DNA of 52,778 nucleotides from an uncultured Bacteroidales bacterium (GCA_903913645.1 CAIWMA010000132.1:1-52778), one strand, 5' to 3'. Positions 8,669-19,042 are shown, numbered from the stretch's first letter. Notes: generated by a model not told the origin, from the letters alone. Program-made: numbers and translations.

Positions 8669-10633
8669 ATGTGTATGCCTAAACCACATATTCTCTTTTT
8701 TTTAGCGTGCTCATTCACGGTTTATGCTCAACCGGGCCGTTTATTGCTGGTTGGAGGAGGATCTGAAAAAAACGGCGTATCCAGTTGGAGCACACCCGCT
8801 TATAAATGGGCTGGAGCCGGGAATCGGGTCGCAATTATTGGTACTTCAACAGGCGCTCTTGCTCCATATTTCAAGCAACAATGTGGCGCCGCTTACGCGA
8901 AGGAGTTCGCAATTGCCAGTCGCGACAGTGCCAACAGCCAGGTTTTATACGATACACTTTTAACATACCAGGTTATTTTTTTCAGGGGTGGCGATCAAAC
9001 GGAGTATTACAATCTTTACCGGAATACAAAACTGCAGGATGCTGTAATTAACCTTTATAACAAGGGCGGCACAATTTGCGGAACTTCGGCCGGCATGCAT
9101 ATTCTTTCTTCTATTGTATATACAGCTGCAAATGGCACGGTATATTCCTATGAATCTATAGAAAACCCGAATAACATCTATGTTACGCTTGCCAGCGATT
9201 TTATGGATTTTGCACCGGGTTTTGTTTTTGATACACACGTTGCCGAACGGGCTCGGTTTGGACGCACCGTGGGATTCCTGGCCTATTACAAAATGAACAA
9301 GGGCATCGATATTACCGGTATCGGCATGGATGATATGACTTGTATGACAGTGGATGAAAACGGCCTGGGCACAGTGCGGGGAACAGGGTGTGCCAACATT
9401 TATATGGCCGGAAGTACTTATTCGGTAAACGGCACAAAACTGCTGACTGATAAAGTTGATATTATGCAGCTCCTCCAAGGGTGCACCTATAATTTAAATA
9501 CAAAACAGGTTACTTTTAATACCCTCAACAGGCAAATAAATTCGGCTTCTTTCGAGGAAACCGGTAATTACACCCTGCTTGCAAGTGGAAGCAACACACT
9601 TGCCGAAAACCTGTCAATGCTCACTGAACTGGTTTCAGGAATCGGTTTACCTGCCGATCCGATTCTTATATTATCGGGTGATGAAGCTCTGGCAAATACA
9701 TTTAAAAGTAAGCTTGCGCAATTGGGGGCTGCAGAATCAAACCTTTTCATCATAAACGCTGCTGCGGGCAATGATGCTGATCTTTCTATGAAAATAAACG
9801 CTGCAGTAAAAATCATGTTTGTTTCCAACAATACAGCAGTTTTCAACCAATTTCTGAATACACCCAACGGTGATTTGTTATTGAAAAAAGTTCATACTAA
9901 CGGCATGTTCACAGCTTTTGTCGGCGACGATTCGCGGTACGCAGGTAAAACTGTGGTGGAAAATTATTACACTTTATATTCTTCATATTATGCCCAGCTG
10001 ACATTCAGCAAAGGTTTATCGCTGCTAAATCATAGCATGATCATGCCGAATACGTTTGCCAACAGCGATATGTACGAAAATTCCGCTACCGCTGTTCCCT
10101 ATTGCATGTCGATGGACACGCTGAAATACGGAATCTGGCTCACTAACCATAATTACATGAAATTTACGCCTGTTGTCGGAAAGGCAACACTTACAGGCTT
10201 TGGCACTGCCCCGGTTATGGTTATAAGCAACGCAGGAACACTTTCCGGTTTTTCAACCCAGACCGGCACAGGCGTTACAGGTTCTAAGCCTCGCATGGTT
10301 GCTGGTTTCGACCATTTGCAACTTTCAATGATCGATTACACTACGCCTTATATAATGGGGAATATATTTGTTGAAGGAGTGAAAAATTATACTTTTAATG
10401 AATCGATTGAAATTTATCCAAATCCGGCAAAAAACTGGTTGAATATACCATTAAAATATCGCAACTTTGAATGGGGAATTCACGATCAGCAAGGCCGCCT
10501 GTGTTTGACTGGAAACTCTGACAACCAATCAAAACAACTCGATGTTTCAACATTAAAATCAGGTCACTACATACTGAGAATACAAGACTCAAAAACGAAG
10601 GCTCATGCTTCGGTAAAGTTTATTAAAGAATAA
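8669..10633 (+). CDS. exported cyanophycinase-like peptidase (S51 family) with T9SS type A sorting domain
   Basis: Start set at ATG 8669 (MCMPKPHILFFLACSFTVYAQ signal peptide); LLLVGGGSE, GGTICGTSAGMHIL nucleophile motif; C-terminus IEIYPNPAKNWLNI...GHYILRIQDSKTKAHASVKFIKE is a T9SS CTD. Confidence 0.85.
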   Translation: MCMPKPHILFFLACSFTVYAQPGRLLLVGGGSEKNGVSSWSTPAYKWAGAGNRVAIIGTSTGALAPYFKQQCGAAYAKEFAIASRDSANSQVLYDTLLTYQVIFFRGGDQTEYYNLYRNTKLQDAVINLYNKGGTICGTSAGMHILSSIVYTAANGTVYSYESIENPNNIYVTLASDFMDFAPGFVFDTHVAERARFGRTVGFLAYYKMNKGIDITGIGMDDMTCMTVDENGLGTVRGTGCANIYMAGSTYSVNGTKLLTDKVDIMQLLQGCTYNLNTKQVTFNTLNRQINSASFEETGNYTLLASGSNTLAENLSMLTELVSGIGLPADPILILSGDEALANTFKSKLAQLGAAESNLFIINAAAGNDADLSMKINAAVKIMFVSNNTAVFNQFLNTPNGDLLLKKVHTNGMFTAFVGDDSRYAGKTVVENYYTLYSSYYAQLTFSKGLSLLNHSMIMPNTFANSDMYENSATAVPYCMSMDTLKYGIWLTNHNYMKFTPVVGKATLTGFGTAPVMVISNAGTLSGFSTQTGTGVTGSKPRMVAGFDHLQLSMIDYTTPYIMGNIFVEGVKNYTFNESIEIYPNPAKNWLNIPLKYRNFEWGIHDQQGRLCLTGNSDNQSKQLDVSTLKSGHYILRIQDSKTKAHASVKFIKE

Positions 10634-10653
10634 ACCACGCAAAAATCGCATAT

Positions 10654-11922
10654 ATGCAAAAATTAAAAACAGTCTTTTGTCTTACCCTGCTATTGGTCAC
10701 TTTATCAGCTTTTAGCCAGGTGCTTCCAAAGGGAAGCCTGGTAATTGTCGGCGGAGGCCTCGAACCTGACAATAAAAGCATTTTCAATCAGCTGATTGAA
10801 TTGTCCGGTGGCCCCGAAAAGGCAGTGTTTTCAATAATCCCTTCTGCAAGTGGCGTTGCAACACAGACCTACGTGTATTTTCGGAGCGAGCTGCTTTCGT
10901 ATGGTGTAAAGTCTGAAAACATACACCTTATTCCAATTGCAATGGCCGACGACGACAGCACAAAGGATCTTGATGAATCGACCTGGAAAAATAACGGAAA
11001 TGACCTGAAGCTGGCTGAAATTGTACGGAAAAGCTCCTGTGTCTGGTTCAGCGGAGGTGACCAGATCCGAACAATGAAAACGCTGCACAAAGCCGACGGA
11101 AGTAATACTCCCGTGCTTGATGCCGTGTGGGAAGTTTTCAGATCAGGTGGCGTGGTAGGCGGAACAAGCGCCGGGGCAGCCATTATGAGTGAGCCTATGA
11201 TAGGCGCCGGGAATAGCATGGGCGCACTTAAACATGGAGTAATTACCAACTACAAAGACGAGGATTTTCCTGATGGCGACGGCGTGCTTCTGACTCATGG
11301 ACTAGGGTTTTTCCCGGTCGGAATGGTTGACCAGCATTTTAATACGCGGGCCCGGCTTGCGCGGTTAATTATGGTTATGATGCACGACCAGAAAACTTTG
11401 AAACTTGGTTTTGGAGTGGACGAAAATACAGCCCTCATTTATAACGGGAAATTAAGAACCCTGAAAGTTGCCGGTGCAGCTGGTGTTACCCTCATCAATA
11501 CTGCCAATGCTACTATTTCACAGGCTCAGAACCTACCTCAAATCGAAAATTTATTGATAAGTTATCTCGACGAAGGCGACGGTTATGATATAGCCACCGG
11601 CAATATTATTCCTGCCGAAGGAAAGAAAAGCACGATTGGTAACGAATACTACAATGTAGCAAATCCAGGTCAGACCGGGATGTTTTCGGGTACTGCAACC
11701 AACTTTTTAAACCTGATAACAGTAAACCTAATTGATAATAAAGCTGTAAAAAAAGTAACCAATTTAAACTTTACAGGCCAGGATTCCGGATTCCTGGTTA
11801 CTTTGAGTAAAACTCCTGAAAGCAAAGGATTCTACACCGACAAACCCTTTGACAGATACACGGTTACCGACGTCAGGATGGATATTACTCCGGTTAAAAT
11901 ACAGGTAACCCCACTTAAGTAG
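10654..11922 (+). CDS. cphB: cyanophycinase (S51 family), exported
   Basis: Signal peptide MQKLKTVFCLTLLLVTLSAFSQ; LVIVGGGLEPDN, VWFSGGDQIR, GGVVGGTSAGAAIMSEPMI, FFPVGMVDQHFNTRARLARL typical of cyanophycinases. Confidence 0.88.
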   Translation: MQKLKTVFCLTLLLVTLSAFSQVLPKGSLVIVGGGLEPDNKSIFNQLIELSGGPEKAVFSIIPSASGVATQTYVYFRSELLSYGVKSENIHLIPIAMADDDSTKDLDESTWKNNGNDLKLAEIVRKSSCVWFSGGDQIRTMKTLHKADGSNTPVLDAVWEVFRSGGVVGGTSAGAAIMSEPMIGAGNSMGALKHGVITNYKDEDFPDGDGVLLTHGLGFFPVGMVDQHFNTRARLARLIMVMMHDQKTLKLGFGVDENTALIYNGKLRTLKVAGAAGVTLINTANATISQAQNLPQIENLLISYLDEGDGYDIATGNIIPAEGKKSTIGNEYYNVANPGQTGMFSGTATNFLNLITVNLIDNKAVKKVTNLNFTGQDSGFLVTLSKTPESKGFYTDKPFDRYTVTDVRMDITPVKIQVTPLK

Positions 11923-12030
11923 CCAAGACCTGATACAATTATCTATAAAAGGCGATACAATTCAATACCAAGAAACGTATATTTACGATTTTAACCAAAC
12001 AAATACCAACTTAACCAAACAATTATTCAT

Positions 12031-14937
12031 ATGCGAAAAACTAACTTATTATTGCTGATGTTTACATTTTGCATCAGTTCGCTATGGGCACAGACTATTC
12101 CAATAAGTGGAACGGTTACCTCGGCTGCTGATAAAATGCCGATGCCTGGCGTAACAGTACAGCTGAAGGGTACGCAAAAAGGATCAATTACCGATATTAA
12201 TGGTAATTATAGGCTTGAAGTACCTGCCAAAGCAATCCTTGTATTTTCATTTGTAGGGATGAAACTCCAGGAAGTTCCTGTGGAAGGCCGCAAACAGATA
12301 GATGTTGTAATGGATGAAGAAAGAGTCGATCTGGGTGAAGTTGTGGTTGTAGGGTATAGTACTTCCAGTAAAAAACTGATCTCAGGATCAATAAGTACTG
12401 TAAACGAAAAAGAACTTGAAAATCTTCCGATCAGGACTATTGATGGTGTACTTCAGGGAAAAGCCGCAGGCGTATCGGTAAACCAGAATTCGGGTACACC
12501 CGGTGGCCGGAATGCCATTAAAATGAGAGGTGGCAGCTCTATCAATGCCAGCAACCAACCACTGATTGTTGTTGACGGTGTTCCAACCATAACCGGAAGT
12601 TTTGGACAGATCGGTTATAGCGGGCAGGAGATCGATGCTATGTCGGATCTCAATCCAAACGACATTGAATCATTTACCATTCTTAAAGACGCATCTGCAA
12701 CGGCGATTTACGGTGCGCGTGCTTCGAATGGTGTTATCCTTATTACCACCAAAAAAGGCAACTCCCAGAGAACTAACGTAAACCTCAGCACGTCCTATGG
12801 CTGGCAAACTATGCCAGCAGAACGGATTCCTCATCTGATGAATGCGGCCCAATGGAACGAATATAAAGGTACCGATGTAAAGGGCATAGATACCGACTGG
12901 ATGAAAGAGATCCTCCAGGTTGCTCCTACCTCAAATACCGAGCTTTCAGTTAGTAGTGGGAATGATAAAACACGTTTATTTATTTCGGGGAACTTATACA
13001 GCCAGGATGGTACTGTTAAATCCACCTCCTTCAATCGTTACAGCGGACGTATTAATGTGGATCATAAATTATTGCCCGATCTCACAATCGGTGGTGGAGT
13101 ATCTATGACTTACTCGGTTAACTACCGTGTTGAAGGCGACCAAACTCTGTACGGCCCATTACCAAATGCACTCTCTATTCCAGCTATTTACCCGGTTTAC
13201 AATGCTGATGGAAGCTATAACGAAGATGGTCCATATGCCAACCCTTTAGCTATAATTAATGAAACAAAAAATGTAGCCTACACCAATCGTAACAACGGGA
13301 ACATCTACGTCGAATATAAATTTCTGGATGGGTTTACTTTTAACACCAAGTGGAGCGCAGATATTTATAATCTTCGCGAACATGAGTACGATCCTATTAC
13401 CACTGCACAGGGGAAAAAATATAATGGACTGGGAATTGAAGGAACTACATATGTAAGCAACCTTGTAGGTAGTAATGTACTTCAGTACGTAAAAACTGTC
13501 AATAAAGTCCACAATTTTGAAGCTATGGCAGGATTCAGTTTCGAAAAATATGCCAGGCGGACTACCTACATTGAGGCTACTAATTTTCCAAACGAAAATT
13601 TTCAATATATCAACTCTGCAGGTACTATCAGGGCAGCCAGTGCATCTGCGCTCGACAGGGGTATGACATCCTATTTCGGCCAGTTCAAGTACAACTTCAT
13701 GTATAAATATATTTTTACCCTTACTGCCCGTGCCGACGGATCATCCAAATTTGGTTCAAACAACCGCTTCGGGTATTTCCCTGCCGGTTCGTTTGCCTGG
13801 AGGCTTACTGAAGAACCTTTTATGAAGAACATACCTGTTATCAGTGATCTTAAAATCAGAACCAGCTTTGGCTTAACCGGTAACGACGGCATCGGTGATT
13901 TCGCTTCACTTGGTTTATATAAAGGCGGATATAACTACAGCCAGCAATCGGGTATACAGCCAACCCAACTGCCTAACCCGAACCTGAAATGGGAAACCAC
14001 ACGCCAGATGGGACTGGGAATTGATCTTGGCTTATTGAAAGACAGGATAAGCATTGTGGCTGACATCTATTACAACAAAACCAGTGATCTTCTTCTTGCC
14101 CGCCCTATACCACTTTCGTCAGGATTTAGCTCAATTACTTCCAATATAGGGGATATGGAAAACAAGGGTGTTGAATTTGTACTAAACACTGTTAACGTTC
14201 AAGGCGATTTCACATGGAATACATCGCTCAATTTTTCGGCTAACCGCAACAAAGTATTGAAACTGTTCAACGGACAGCCAATTACCGACCAGGGACGCGG
14301 AAACAACTGGGTTATGGAAGGCGAGCCTATCGGCGTTTTTGTAGGGTATAATTTTCTTGGCATCGACCCCACAACAGGGAAAGAGGTTTATGAAGATTTA
14401 AATGGTGACGGTGTTATTACAACCGATGACCGGAAAATTACAGGAAATCCAAATCCTGACTTTACGTTAGGTTTGACTAATACATTCGCGTACAAAGGAT
14501 TTGATTTTTCGTTTTTCCTTCACGGCGTATTTGGAAACGATGTGTATAATGGCACTTGGATGTATCTTCAGGCACCAACAGACCTGGACCAGCAAACAAC
14601 AGCTGTTTTGCAGGCATGGAAAAAACCAGGTGATGTGACAGATATTCCACGTATCACCGATGGTTTAAAATCATCGAGGTTTATTGAAAATGGCTCGTTT
14701 CTCCGCATAAAGAATGTTACTTTAGGGTATACTCTTTCGAAAGACCTGCTTAAAAAACTTTGGTTAAAATCGGCCAGGATTTATGTTTCGGGTCAAAACT
14801 TATACACGTTTACCGCTTATACCGGTATGGACCCTGAAGTAAATTATTACAGTACCGATAATATTATCATGGGTACCGACTTTTTTACTTATCCTCAGTC
14901 GCGTACTATACTGGTAGGTTTAAACATTGGTTTCTAA
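12031..14937 (+). CDS. SusC/RagA family TonB-linked outer membrane protein
   Basis: 968 aa; CarboxypepD-reg-like N-terminal domain (ISGTVTSAADKMPMPGVTVQLKGT), plug domain MRGGSSINASNQPLIVVDGVP, TAIYGARASNGVILITTKKG, terminal beta-strand. Confidence 0.97.
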   Translation: MRKTNLLLLMFTFCISSLWAQTIPISGTVTSAADKMPMPGVTVQLKGTQKGSITDINGNYRLEVPAKAILVFSFVGMKLQEVPVEGRKQIDVVMDEERVDLGEVVVVGYSTSSKKLISGSISTVNEKELENLPIRTIDGVLQGKAAGVSVNQNSGTPGGRNAIKMRGGSSINASNQPLIVVDGVPTITGSFGQIGYSGQEIDAMSDLNPNDIESFTILKDASATAIYGARASNGVILITTKKGNSQRTNVNLSTSYGWQTMPAERIPHLMNAAQWNEYKGTDVKGIDTDWMKEILQVAPTSNTELSVSSGNDKTRLFISGNLYSQDGTVKSTSFNRYSGRINVDHKLLPDLTIGGGVSMTYSVNYRVEGDQTLYGPLPNALSIPAIYPVYNADGSYNEDGPYANPLAIINETKNVAYTNRNNGNIYVEYKFLDGFTFNTKWSADIYNLREHEYDPITTAQGKKYNGLGIEGTTYVSNLVGSNVLQYVKTVNKVHNFEAMAGFSFEKYARRTTYIEATNFPNENFQYINSAGTIRAASASALDRGMTSYFGQFKYNFMYKYIFTLTARADGSSKFGSNNRFGYFPAGSFAWRLTEEPFMKNIPVISDLKIRTSFGLTGNDGIGDFASLGLYKGGYNYSQQSGIQPTQLPNPNLKWETTRQMGLGIDLGLLKDRISIVADIYYNKTSDLLLARPIPLSSGFSSITSNIGDMENKGVEFVLNTVNVQGDFTWNTSLNFSANRNKVLKLFNGQPITDQGRGNNWVMEGEPIGVFVGYNFLGIDPTTGKEVYEDLNGDGVITTDDRKITGNPNPDFTLGLTNTFAYKGFDFSFFLHGVFGNDVYNGTWMYLQAPTDLDQQTTAVLQAWKKPGDVTDIPRITDGLKSSRFIENGSFLRIKNVTLGYTLSKDLLKKLWLKSARIYVSGQNLYTFTAYTGMDPEVNYYSTDNIIMGTDFFTYPQSRTILVGLNIGF

Positions 14938-14956
14938 CACATAAATCTGAAAACAC

Positions 14957-16303
14957 ATGAAAAAGATACTATTTTACCTCTTTGCCCTGGCATTAACAAT
15001 AATGTCGTGCAACAAAGTACTGGATGTAAAGCCTACAGATAGCGTTGCGGCAGAAGATGCGATAAAAAACAAGGCTGGAGTTGAGCATGCTCTCATAGGT
15101 TCTTATAACGCCCTGCAAGCTACTGGTCTCTATTACCTGAATGCGATGATTGTTGGCGACATTGCTGCTGATAATCTTACACATACCGGCACCATGATGG
15201 AATATAGCCACATTGAAATCAAGCCAATTCCTGCCGAAAATTCAATTGTTGAAGGGATGTGGTCAGGAGCTTACAACGGTATTAATTGCGTAAACAATAT
15301 CCTGGTCAAAATTCCTGGTATTGAGGGAATTACACCGGCTGAATCCGATCAGTATGAAGGTGAAGCCCTGTTTATACGGGCGTTGCTACACTATTACCTG
15401 GTTACCTATTTTGGCGGAGTGCCTGTACAAACCCAGCCTACCCTTGACCTTAGCCATGTTGATATTGCACGCAACACTGTACCGGAAGTTTATGCCCAGA
15501 TTATCAGTGATCTTACAACCGCCAAAGCAAAGCTCTCCAAAACTAAAGTTAGAGGCAGAGCTAATAAATATGCTGCTTCTGCCTTATTGGCAAAGGTATA
15601 TTTATCGAAGTTTCAGCAGTTAAGTGACCAGCCATCAGCAGGCCTGTCAATTACCGAAGCAAGCTATGTAATCGATAGTGCAGGTTATGCACTTGCTACT
15701 GATTACTCAAGTTTGTTCAATCCAAAAAACAATACAAATGAGTCCATTTTTGAAGTTGTATTTGACCTTCAGAACTATACCCGACTGGCACAATATTTCT
15801 TTTCGCGAAATTTATCCGGGAGGTACGAAATTGCTCCTACAACAGGATTGATAAAGAGTTTCGAGAAAAATGATACTTTAAGGCTTGACGCAGCTATTGC
15901 TTATGACACTATTAACAAACAGCCTTATGGCTTTAAATATATTGATGTTGCCGGTGGTACCGATCATGTATATGTTTTGCGTCTTGCTGAAATGTACCTT
16001 ATCAGGGCTGAAGCGCTGGTTTATTCCAATGGCTCCCTTGCAAGCATTCAGGCTGATATTAACACGATACGTAAGCGTGCCGGTCTTTTAAATACTACTG
16101 CAGCAACAATTCCCGATCTGAAACTTGCGCTTGAGAACGAATGCCGCCATGAGTTTGCTTTCGAAGGCCACCGTTGGCCTGATCTGGTCAGGACCAAAAG
16201 AGCAACCACTTTGCTTGGAATAGATGAAAAATATACGCTATTCCCAATTCCTTTGAGCGAAAAGCAAACCAATAATTCAATGGTACAAAATCCCGGTTAT
16301 TAA
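14957..16303 (+). CDS. SusD/RagB family nutrient-binding outer membrane lipoprotein
   Basis: 448 aa; lipobox TIMSC; MWSGAYNGINCVNNIL, EALFIRALLHYYLVTYFGGVP, AEMYLIRAEA, ECRHEFAFEGHRWPDLVR. Confidence 0.97.
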   Translation: MKKILFYLFALALTIMSCNKVLDVKPTDSVAAEDAIKNKAGVEHALIGSYNALQATGLYYLNAMIVGDIAADNLTHTGTMMEYSHIEIKPIPAENSIVEGMWSGAYNGINCVNNILVKIPGIEGITPAESDQYEGEALFIRALLHYYLVTYFGGVPVQTQPTLDLSHVDIARNTVPEVYAQIISDLTTAKAKLSKTKVRGRANKYAASALLAKVYLSKFQQLSDQPSAGLSITEASYVIDSAGYALATDYSSLFNPKNNTNESIFEVVFDLQNYTRLAQYFFSRNLSGRYEIAPTTGLIKSFEKNDTLRLDAAIAYDTINKQPYGFKYIDVAGGTDHVYVLRLAEMYLIRAEALVYSNGSLASIQADINTIRKRAGLLNTTAATIPDLKLALENECRHEFAFEGHRWPDLVRTKRATTLLGIDEKYTLFPIPLSEKQTNNSMVQNPGY

Positions 16304-16327
16304 TAAACTGTATAAAAAACTACGAAA

Positions 16328-17524
16328 ATGAAAAAACACCTGATATATTTTCTCATATTGCTCCCGGCACTTTTTATTGCGCCAGGATGCCAGAAATATG
16401 AAGTTGGTAAACCTTTACCAAGTACAGTGGCCGATTTTACTTTTGTCGCTACCAATAGCAGCAAAGCTCCTTGCATTGTTACTTTTACCAACACATCATT
16501 AAATGCAAACGGGTATTTATGGAATTTTGGTAACGGGAAAACATCCACCGAAGTTAATCCCGTAGTTAATTTTGATACATTTGGTCTTTATACAGTAACG
16601 CTCACCTGCACCGCAGTTAATGATGTGTATTACAACCAACTGGTAAAAACCGTTGTTATCAATGTTAAAGACCCAAATGCAGGACTAACACAGGTTTTAT
16701 ATTTTACCGTCAGGGGACCTGCTAACGGTGGGGTTAAAATGGTACTGTTAGATGATAACGCTCCTGTGGTTACTGATTTTACATCTGTCCCATTACCAAG
16801 GCCTTACGGAATAACAGTAGATACCGCTCATAGTAAAGTGTATGTTTCTGATTATTCCATTAATGTAATTTATCGTTTTGATGCAGACGGGACTAATCCG
16901 TTAAAAATACTGGATGGCGCTGTTGCAGGACAGGAACTATGCCAATCTCCGGAAGCTTTAATGGTTGTAGGCAGCAAACTTTACTGGGGAAGCCCGGGAG
17001 GAATTTACCGCAGCGACCTCGACGGGAAAAATCCTGAAATCTATAATCCGGCATTTGAATTTCCGCTTGATATGCAATATGACCCAAAAACAAGTATGGT
17101 ATATATGGTGAACGAATATGCACCACCAGAACATAATGGAGGGTATTTTACATTTAATTTTGATGGAACAAATTTAAAAGAGCCTTTTACTGATATTGAC
17201 GGAACGGCTATTGAAGTAAATACTGAAACCGGTAAGGCTTATATTGCAGGCTATGGCGACTTTGGACCAACCATGCCCACTAATGGTATTTATATGTGCA
17301 ACCTTGATGGATCATCCTTATCGAAGATTGGCGACTACGGCGCCAAAGCTACATGGGGCATTGCTATTGACAATAAAAGGAGTAAGTTATTCTGGAGCTT
17401 TAAAATTTCCAATTCAGCACCTGATGGTAAAATTATCAGGGCCAACCTCGACGGATCAGGGGCAGAAGACTGGTTAAAAGGCGTCAGTCCACATGCCATG
17501 CAGGCTGTATGGATTAAGTTATAG
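16328..17524 (+). CDS. PKD-domain lipoprotein with YWTD/NHL-like beta-propeller
   Basis: Lipobox LFIAPGC; PKD-like VTFTNTSLNANGYLWNFGNGKTSTEVNPVVNFDTFGLYTVTLT; repeated RFDADGTNPL, RSDLDGKNPE, CNLDGSSL, RANLDGSG. Confidence 0.85.
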   Translation: MKKHLIYFLILLPALFIAPGCQKYEVGKPLPSTVADFTFVATNSSKAPCIVTFTNTSLNANGYLWNFGNGKTSTEVNPVVNFDTFGLYTVTLTCTAVNDVYYNQLVKTVVINVKDPNAGLTQVLYFTVRGPANGGVKMVLLDDNAPVVTDFTSVPLPRPYGITVDTAHSKVYVSDYSINVIYRFDADGTNPLKILDGAVAGQELCQSPEALMVVGSKLYWGSPGGIYRSDLDGKNPEIYNPAFEFPLDMQYDPKTSMVYMVNEYAPPEHNGGYFTFNFDGTNLKEPFTDIDGTAIEVNTETGKAYIAGYGDFGPTMPTNGIYMCNLDGSSLSKIGDYGAKATWGIAIDNKRSKLFWSFKISNSAPDGKIIRANLDGSGAEDWLKGVSPHAMQAVWIKL

Positions 17525-17561
17525 TTTTAAAGCGGCTGCTCGTTGAGCAGCCGCTTTAAAA
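17525..17561. terminator. strong intrinsic terminator-like hairpin after the SusCD operon
   Basis: ttttaaagcggctgctcgttgagcagccgctttaaaa: long perfect stem flanked by A/T runs. Confidence 0.85.
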
Positions 17562-17785
17562 ACTGTAAGTAAACGTGATTTGTTTAAACTACTGAAAAAA
17601 GTTGCAAGATCATTTATGCAAAAGCGTATTCCCGGTTAGTGCGAAAGCTTAAAAATTCAGTGCTTTTGTCCAATGCAGTTTTCTAAAAATCATGTCTTTC
17701 CCTTAATTGTAACATAATCGCAACCTATAACAGAATCTGGAGGTAATTTCTTCGAATGTATACTTACTGAAATCAATAAACTTAA

Positions 17786-18850
17786 ATGGCAAACGTTCCA
17801 ACACCTTTTTCCTGCAGCTACGATCCACAGTTTGCGCAACTATTGCACAATTTGAATATCTCACTGGCCGTCAGTACATACCAGGCGCAAAAAGTAATTA
17901 TACTTAGTCCTGTTGATGAGGATAAACTAATACAGTTGCCACGCACATTTCCTACTGCAATGGGGATAGCTCACGATGGTGACAGGCTTGCTGTGGCTAC
18001 AACCAACTCGGTTGAAGTACTTGTAAATTCTAAACCCCTGGCAAGGAATTACCCGCAAAAACCAGGTGTATATGATGCAATGTATCTTCCACGCGCTACT
18101 TACCACACCGGTGCTCTTGCGTTACATGATATGGCCTTTGCTGGAGGGAATAGGATTATTGCTGTTAATACTCTTTTTTCGTGTCTCTGCTATATTGACC
18201 AAAACAACAGTTTTACACCCTTCTGGCAACCTCCATTTATTGATGAGCTGGCACCGGAGGACAGGTGTCACCTCAACGGTATGGCTATGGAGAATGGCGA
18301 AATAAAATTCGTAACTGCCCTAGGTGCAACCAACACCAGCGGAGGCTGGCGTGAAAATAAAATGCAAGGCGGTATTATCATGGAATATCCTTCCGGAAGG
18401 ATTGTATTGGATGGACTTGGTATGCCCCACTCCCCACGCATTATCGACGGCAAATTATATGTTTTAAATTCCACCCAGGGTGAACTGCTTCGTGTAGATC
18501 CAGAGGCAGGAAGTTATGAAGTGGTATGCAAGCTTGGTGGTTTTGCAAGAGGAATGGACATATTCGACGATTATTTGTTTATCGGTGTTTCCAAGTTACG
18601 ACACAATAGTAAATCATTTGCCGATTTGCCAATTGCTAAAACATCATTTGCCGGAGTTATTGCGGTTTACCTGCCTTATGGAAGTATTTCCGGTGGTGTT
18701 AAGTACATGATGAGCGTTGATGAAATCTATGATGTTAAAGCTATAAATGCTTTACGCCCCAACCTGCTGACTCCCGATATGGAAGTGCACAATCTTGCCT
18801 TATCCTTTCCGGGGCAAACCTTTTGGGGAGGAATAGTAAAAGAAAAATAA
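17786..18850 (+). CDS. TIGR03032-type / DUF4915-like beta-propeller protein
   Basis: 354 aa; FSCSYDPQFAQLLHNLNISLAVSTYQAQKVIIL, FPTAMGIA, LPRATYHTGALALHDMAF, LNGMAM, GLGMPHSPR. Confidence 0.75.
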   Translation: MANVPTPFSCSYDPQFAQLLHNLNISLAVSTYQAQKVIILSPVDEDKLIQLPRTFPTAMGIAHDGDRLAVATTNSVEVLVNSKPLARNYPQKPGVYDAMYLPRATYHTGALALHDMAFAGGNRIIAVNTLFSCLCYIDQNNSFTPFWQPPFIDELAPEDRCHLNGMAMENGEIKFVTALGATNTSGGWRENKMQGGIIMEYPSGRIVLDGLGMPHSPRIIDGKLYVLNSTQGELLRVDPEAGSYEVVCKLGGFARGMDIFDDYLFIGVSKLRHNSKSFADLPIAKTSFAGVIAVYLPYGSISGGVKYMMSVDEIYDVKAINALRPNLLTPDMEVHNLALSFPGQTFWGGIVKEK

Positions 18851-19042
18851 GTATAAAAATAAAAGAATCAGAAGTTCGAAGGAGTCAGAATATTGTATAC
18901 ATTCGTTCTGGGAAAAATAGAATTTTTATCCCACTTTTAGTTTTTTTTCTTAGATTTGTATAACCTGTCATTTCATTTGCAAATCGAATTCGCCGCATGA
19001 AGTTCTTTGCCTTAAAATAGTGTTTAATTTAATCTGACAAAA

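Noticed and set aside
8960-9478. 172-aa minus-strand ORF
   Set aside because: Antisense to the cyanophycinase-like gene; His/Cys-rich shadow ORF.
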